A stretch of 7,126 nucleotides of DNA from Candidatus Zixiibacteriota bacterium (GTDB lineage Bacteria > Zixibacteria > MSB-5A5 > GN15 > FEB-12), in NCBI GenBank assembly GCA_023700785.1, contig JAMPYH010000141.1, forward strand, positions 1 through 7,126. Direction: 5' to 3'. Under the pieces are notes generated by a model. That model saw only the letters and a program-made list of their open reading frames with translations. It was not told the DNA's origin and did not search any database. A program made the translations under genes and the position numbers. This document shows, piece by piece, positions 4,455 to 7,126 of the stretch. How positions within the stretch are numbered: the stretch's first letter is position 1; every line of letters starts with the position of its first letter.

Positions 4455-6668
4455 CTACGGACAGGGGGGAAGAGCCGGAGGCGGTGACGCTGTCAGGAAA
4501 GCTATTAAGAGCGAAAGATCTGAGATGTCAATTCCACCCGCCGCGTTGATATTGGCTTCCGGCACGCACGGGAGCGCCGGCTTGGGGGTGACTGTCAGAT
4601 AAGCGATCAGGAGTGAGAGATCAGAAATATCCGGTGACTCTCCCGGGCTCTTGTTTACATTGCCGGTGGCTCCGATACAGCAGGACGTGGTTCCGCCCGT
4701 TATGACGAAGGCAAGGTCGAGCGACTGGGTAAAGAATGGCGGTTCGTAGATCTCCTCCCAGTTGGCCGCTCCAGGGGCGGGCCCGATGTACATTCGAATA
4801 GTGCCGGTGGTGGAGCCGGACATTCCGGACAGTGGACCACCAGGAGCGCCGACGAAATCGATCCGGTAGGTAATGTCGAAGAAACTCTCGACCGTCCAGT
4901 TGCCGCCACCTTGCAGCGTCAGAGTGGTATGTCCGGGGCTCGGCATTCCAAAATTGGTGCCGCCGGTTATCCTCAACAGATCGAAATCTGGATCCCCAAC
5001 TATCTGGCCCTGCATCTGCATGAACTCGTGGGGGAAAGATTGAATTGCCGCTCCTCCCCGAGCGCCGGTATTGGTTTCGCAGGTGAGAGGTATCTGTATA
5101 AATCGATTGTATCCTGCCAGAGCGCCGGTACCCGACATCGGCAATTCGATAAAGATATCAAAGAATTGCGCATGACCGCCCAAAATCCCTCCCGGCACTT
5201 CTGACGGCGCCATTAGATTATCCATGCGAACCGGCATATCGATGGTCGTTCCGGGCGGCAGTCCATCGATGATCTTCATTTGATTACCGTACCCCTCAAT
5301 GGGACATGGCGGAGGAAGCATCCCGGTGAACGCGCCAGGAAGATCCGGGGTAAGACAGGGGGTGCCAATGGTGGTGGTCCTATAGAACGCCGCGTCATCG
5401 TTGAAGTGCAGCGTCGAACTCTTCCAGCCCCAACGCCTACCCAGCAGAGTATCTATCGGATCAAGCTTGGCGCTGATCACCAGCCAATAGATCGTTCCAG
5501 CCGTCTGATTAAACCACAGGGTTGAATCTATGAGGATGTCATACTGATACCACTTCTTGTGGTTGGGTTGGGACCACAGACCGGTCTGCGGGTCATAAAA
5601 GCCCTGTGGCGAAGGATCCATCGGCGTGGAGACATACTTCGAGAATGATTGCGTCCAGAGCATTGTCCCCGGGTGGCTCCAGGGGAGATCAATCCCAGCG
5701 GGGACATCGGACCAGATGCTGACTTCGAACGACGGCACCACGGTAGTATCATCGTTCAGCCACGAGCCCCAGAAGTGGATATCCTTGATGGGGCCGGATT
5801 CGGTACATCTAAAATCGTCCCCCATTACGCGGTCATAGACGGCAAAAACATCCCACCCCACGGAATCGGGTGTCTGCGGGTAGTGCATTTTGTGGTCGTC
5901 GCCCGGACGCCAGAATGGTCCGCCTTGCAGGATATGCAGGGGGGCATCGGTCGTCGATCCGGACATGCCTCCAAACATACTGCCGGGAGCGCCAACGAAA
6001 TCAACGCGATAGGTGATGTCGAAAAAGCTGTTGACCGCCCAACTGGTTGCGGAAGTCCTCCACAAAGTTGTATGCCCCGGGCTCGGCATCCCAAATCCTG
6101 TGCCGGCCGTGATCCTCAACAGGTCGAAATCGGGATCACCCGGAGGCAGTTGACCGAACAGTTGATCCAGATCCGTCATGAACATCTGCGGATTCGCGCC
6201 GGGACTTCGTGGAGCGGTGTAGCACAGGAACTGGTTGATCGGCATATTGAGCATCCTCAGATAGCCGGCGTACAGGCCGGTACCCCTGAGGATCAACTGC
6301 GCGTCTCCGGTTGCCTGCACTGTGGTTCCTCCAAGCGGCCCACCGGGGACTTCCGGCAAACCGACCAGATTCATGGCAACTATCTCGATCTCAATAGTCG
6401 AACCCGGCGGCAAGCCATTGACAATTCGTCCGGTATCGAGGTGAGTGCGATACGGACAGGGCGCGGGGAGCGCGACCGTACCACCGGAGTTCGGCGCTGA
6501 ACAGGGACCGGGTGGCGCGTTTGGAGCTTGAGTGAACTGGTTTGACGCGTAAGCGTCGGTCAGAAAATCGGTGGTCACGCCCTCTGTGGCGAGGCTGTCC
6601 AGGGAGACATAGGCGATGAACAGTATCGCGAACGAACAGGAGCGGGCCAATGCGGACATGATACGCAT
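4455..6668 (-). CDS. Exported protein: duplicated domain flanking a middle domain, with C-terminal dockerin-like module
   Basis: This 737-residue protein has no known function that I recognise. Residues 1-27 look like a Sec signal peptide (hydrophobic core, probable cleavage after SLA). Residues 66-250 and 451-629 are two copies of one domain, sharing NGLPPG or DGLPPG, EVPGG-LGG, DPDFDLLRIT, FGMPSPGHTTL, SFFDITYR-DFVGAPG and GMSGSTT. Between them (251-430) is a different, Trp-rich domain with DDFRCTESGPIKDIHFWGSW, PWSHPGTMLW and WYQYDILID; it resembles a domain of unknown function seen in planctomycete-like secreted proteins (I recall it as DUF7901, unverified). Residues 663-737 hold two dockerin-like repeats, GNVN...PDISDLSLLIAYL and ANIN...IDISDLSLLIAFL. 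The ATG at 6668 follows GGAGG closely (4 nt); ATG at 6659 is a possible alternative. It is likely secreted or surface-bound. It has its own promoter, leader and terminator. Confidence 0.85.
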   Translation of the reverse strand: MRIMSALARSCSFAILFIAYVSLDSLATEGVTTDFLTDAYASNQFTQAPNAPPGPCSAPNSGGTVALPAPCPYRTHLDTGRIVNGLPPGSTIEIEIVAMNLVGLPEVPGGPLGGTTVQATGDAQLILRGTGLYAGYLRMLNMPINQFLCYTAPRSPGANPQMFMTDLDQLFGQLPPGDPDFDLLRITAGTGFGMPSPGHTTLWRTSATSWAVNSFFDITYRVDFVGAPGSMFGGMSGSTTDAPLHILQGGPFWRPGDDHKMHYPQTPDSVGWDVFAVYDRVMGDDFRCTESGPIKDIHFWGSWLNDDTTVVPSFEVSIWSDVPAGIDLPWSHPGTMLWTQSFSKYVSTPMDPSPQGFYDPQTGLWSQPNHKKWYQYDILIDSTLWFNQTAGTIYWLVISAKLDPIDTLLGRRWGWKSSTLHFNDDAAFYRTTTIGTPCLTPDLPGAFTGMLPPPCPIEGYGNQMKIIDGLPPGTTIDMPVRMDNLMAPSEVPGGILGGHAQFFDIFIELPMSGTGALAGYNRFIQIPLTCETNTGARGGAAIQSFPHEFMQMQGQIVGDPDFDLLRITGGTNFGMPSPGHTTLTLQGGGNWTVESFFDITYRIDFVGAPGGPLSGMSGSTTGTIRMYIGPAPGAANWEEIYEPPFFTQSLDLAFVITGGTTSCCIGATGNVNKSPGESPDISDLSLLIAYLTVTPKPALPCVPEANINAAGGIDISDLSLLIAFLTASPPPALPPCP
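4458..4682 (-). other. C-terminal dockerin-like module (two EF-hand-like repeats)
   Basis: Residues 663-737 start CCIGATGNVN and contain two copies of an N-V/I-N...DISDLSLLIA(Y/F)L unit, followed by P-rich segments that each end in a Cys-Pro context (ALPC, LPPCP). Dockerin type I repeats have a calcium loop of the form DxNxDGxxxxxD followed by a helix with DLxxL; here the first loop is GNVNKSPGESPD and the second ANINAAGGID, so several acidic ligands are replaced. In cellulosomal clostridia dockerins bind cohesins; in other bacteria such modules often end secreted proteins with unknown partners. Confidence 0.7.
4782..5318 (-). repeat. Internal repeat, copy B (residues 451-629 of the exported protein)
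   Basis: The second copy of the duplicated domain. Blocks such as DPDFDLLRIT, FGMPSPGHTTL, SFFDITYR and FVGAPG match copy A exactly at the protein level and clearly but imperfectly at DNA level, so the duplication is old rather than a recent assembly or recombination event. Copy B lacks a following middle domain and runs into a linker and then the dockerin-like module. Confidence 0.75.
5919..6473 (-). repeat. Internal repeat, copy A (residues 66-250 of the exported protein)
   Basis: The first copy of the duplicated domain, just after the signal peptide and a low-complexity N-terminal linker. It shares with copy B a Pro-Cys-Pro start, a GLPPG-T/S-TI motif and a GMSGSTT end. Copy A is followed directly by the Trp-rich middle domain (5379-5918). 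Confidence 0.75.
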
Positions 6669-6745
6669 AGGACCTCCGTGTAGAAATGATCAGCCCGGAC
6701 GATTAAGACCGCTTCGAAAAACTGTGGTTCGCTTTGAGACAACTG

Positions 6746-6795
6746 AGTCGGTGACCAGAATCGGCGACAGGAAAGGTGTACATGCCGAACCGACT
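6746..6795 (-). promoter_or_regulatory. Self-complementary leader segment of the exported-protein mRNA
   Basis: Right-hand arms GCCGA (6784-6788) and ACCGACT (6789-6795) are contiguous and complementary to TCGGC (6761-6765) and AGTCGGT (6746-6752), which are separated by an 8-base bulge. Together they give 12 pairs in an extended hairpin at the very 5' end of the predicted transcript, which starts near 6797. The leader is about 129 nt long. I recognise no known riboswitch family; 5'-end protection or translational control is conjecture. Confidence 0.35.
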
Positions 6796-6803
6796 GACAG
6801 TAT

Positions 6804-6832
6804 AGTGTAGGCAACGGAGAGTCGCGTGTCAA
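6804..6832 (-). promoter_or_regulatory. Strong sigma70-type promoter for the exported-protein gene
   Basis: A perfect TTGACA (6827-6832) and TACACT (6804-6809, 4 of 6 consensus positions) are separated by the optimal 17 bases. The predicted start is near 6797, about 129 bases upstream of the ATG at 6668. It lies just beyond the pckA terminator and is the best promoter match in the window. Confidence 0.65.
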
Positions 6833-6876
6833 GTACTATTTGGGGCTACGAACTCCATGAAGGGTATTGCGCTCGT

Positions 6877-6910
6877 AAAAAAAGAAGAGCCCCTCTCCAC
6901 GAAGGGCTCT
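6877..6910 (-). terminator. Intrinsic terminator of pckA
   Basis: Read on the minus strand, AGAGCCCUUC pairs with GAGGGGCUCU (10 bp, one G-U) around the 5-base loop GUGGA, followed by UCUUUUUUU. It begins 23 bases past the pckA stop codon. This is a canonical rho-independent terminator in the minus orientation. Confidence 0.92.
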
Positions 6911-6933
6911 GAAAACCTACCAAAGCCGAAACG

Positions 6934-7126
6934 TTATCGGCTTGCCGTCACAAACTCCTTTTTCACCGGGCCGGCGGCGATCACTTCCGGCGTACAGCCG
7001 TCGCGGAACTTCTTGAAGTTCTCAATAAACAGCGCCGCCAACTGGAGGTACTTCGACTGGTATGCCTCCGGATCCTCCCAGGTGTTGATCGGATTAAGCA
7101 CCTTGTCCGGGACATTCTCACAATGC
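6934..7126 (-). CDS. pckA: Phosphoenolpyruvate carboxykinase (ATP), C-terminal 63 residues; runs off the right edge
   Basis: The minus-strand frame entering from the window edge is open for 63 codons and ends in TAA at 6934-6936. It contains VLNPINTWEDPEAY (9-22) and LAALFIENFKKF (29-40), followed by AAGP (50-53), which match the C-terminus of ATP-dependent PEP carboxykinases, where an LNPRNTW-like stretch precedes a LA-LFxxNFxKF helix and a terminal AAGP. The enzyme converts oxaloacetate and ATP to phosphoenolpyruvate, CO2 and ADP, the first committed step of gluconeogenesis, and can run in reverse in some anaerobes. The ten residues after AAGP form a small extra tail. Nucleotide-binding and active-site motifs lie outside the window, so the assignment rests on the tail alone. 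An intrinsic terminator follows. Confidence 0.88.
   Translation of the reverse strand, partial: HCENVPDKVLNPINTWEDPEAYQSKYLQLAALFIENFKKFRDGCTPEVIAAGPVKKEFVTASR

Noticed and set aside
5649..6500. 283-codon open frame on the plus strand inside the exported-protein gene
   Set aside because: It is antisense to the repeated domain and middle domain, with Arg/His-rich composition typical of a shadow frame. No motif or start signal supports it.
1..7126. Defence system, mobile element, CRISPR array or phage signature
   Set aside because: No spaced direct repeats, transposase or integrase motifs, terminal inverted repeats or tRNA genes were seen. All coding capacity is taken by metabolic, transport and exported proteins.

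Overview
The window carries six protein genes, all on the minus strand, from a moderately GC-rich bacterium. In transcription order (right to left) they are: the 3' end of an ATP-type phosphoenolpyruvate carboxykinase (pckA); a large exported protein with two copies of one domain and a C-terminal dockerin-like module; a SulP-family anion transporter with a STAS domain; a small FmdB-type zinc-ribbon protein; a GlcD-type FAD-linked 2-hydroxyacid oxidoreductase; and the 5' half of a eukaryotic (mitochondrial)-type citrate synthase (gltA). No tRNA, rRNA, CRISPR array or insertion sequence was recognised.

Organism. The citrate synthase type, the secreted protein ending in paired DISDLSLLIA(Y/F)L repeats behind a CC-IGATGNVN motif, and the middle domain of that protein recall genomes of the FCB superphylum, such as Zixibacteria and related uncultured lineages. 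This rests on remembered resemblance only; no search was run.

Layout. The right edge (6934-7126) is the pckA C-terminus, closed by a strong intrinsic terminator (6877-6910). A good sigma70-like promoter (6804-6832) then opens a roughly 130-nt, partly self-complementary leader in front of the exported protein (4455-6668). That gene ends at a second hairpin (4400-4433). A new promoter (4334-4362) serves the transporter (2624-4297). Between transporter and fmdB lie 118 bases with a weaker promoter (2555-2583) and a short hairpin. fmdB (2248-2505) and glcD (863-2230) are 17 bases apart and probably co-transcribed. The 134-base gap before gltA (1-728) holds a TTGACA promoter and two perfect inverted repeats, one matching the classical CRP half-sites TGTGA-N6-TCACA.

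How the genes fit together. pckA and gltA control carbon flow around oxaloacetate and the TCA cycle, and a GlcD-type enzyme would feed in a 2-hydroxyacid such as lactate or glycolate. The transporter and the exported protein have no evident link to this beyond position, and each has its own signals. Most of the window looks like ordinary chromosome. The most distinctive items are the duplicated-domain dockerin-like exported protein and the palindromic control region of gltA.
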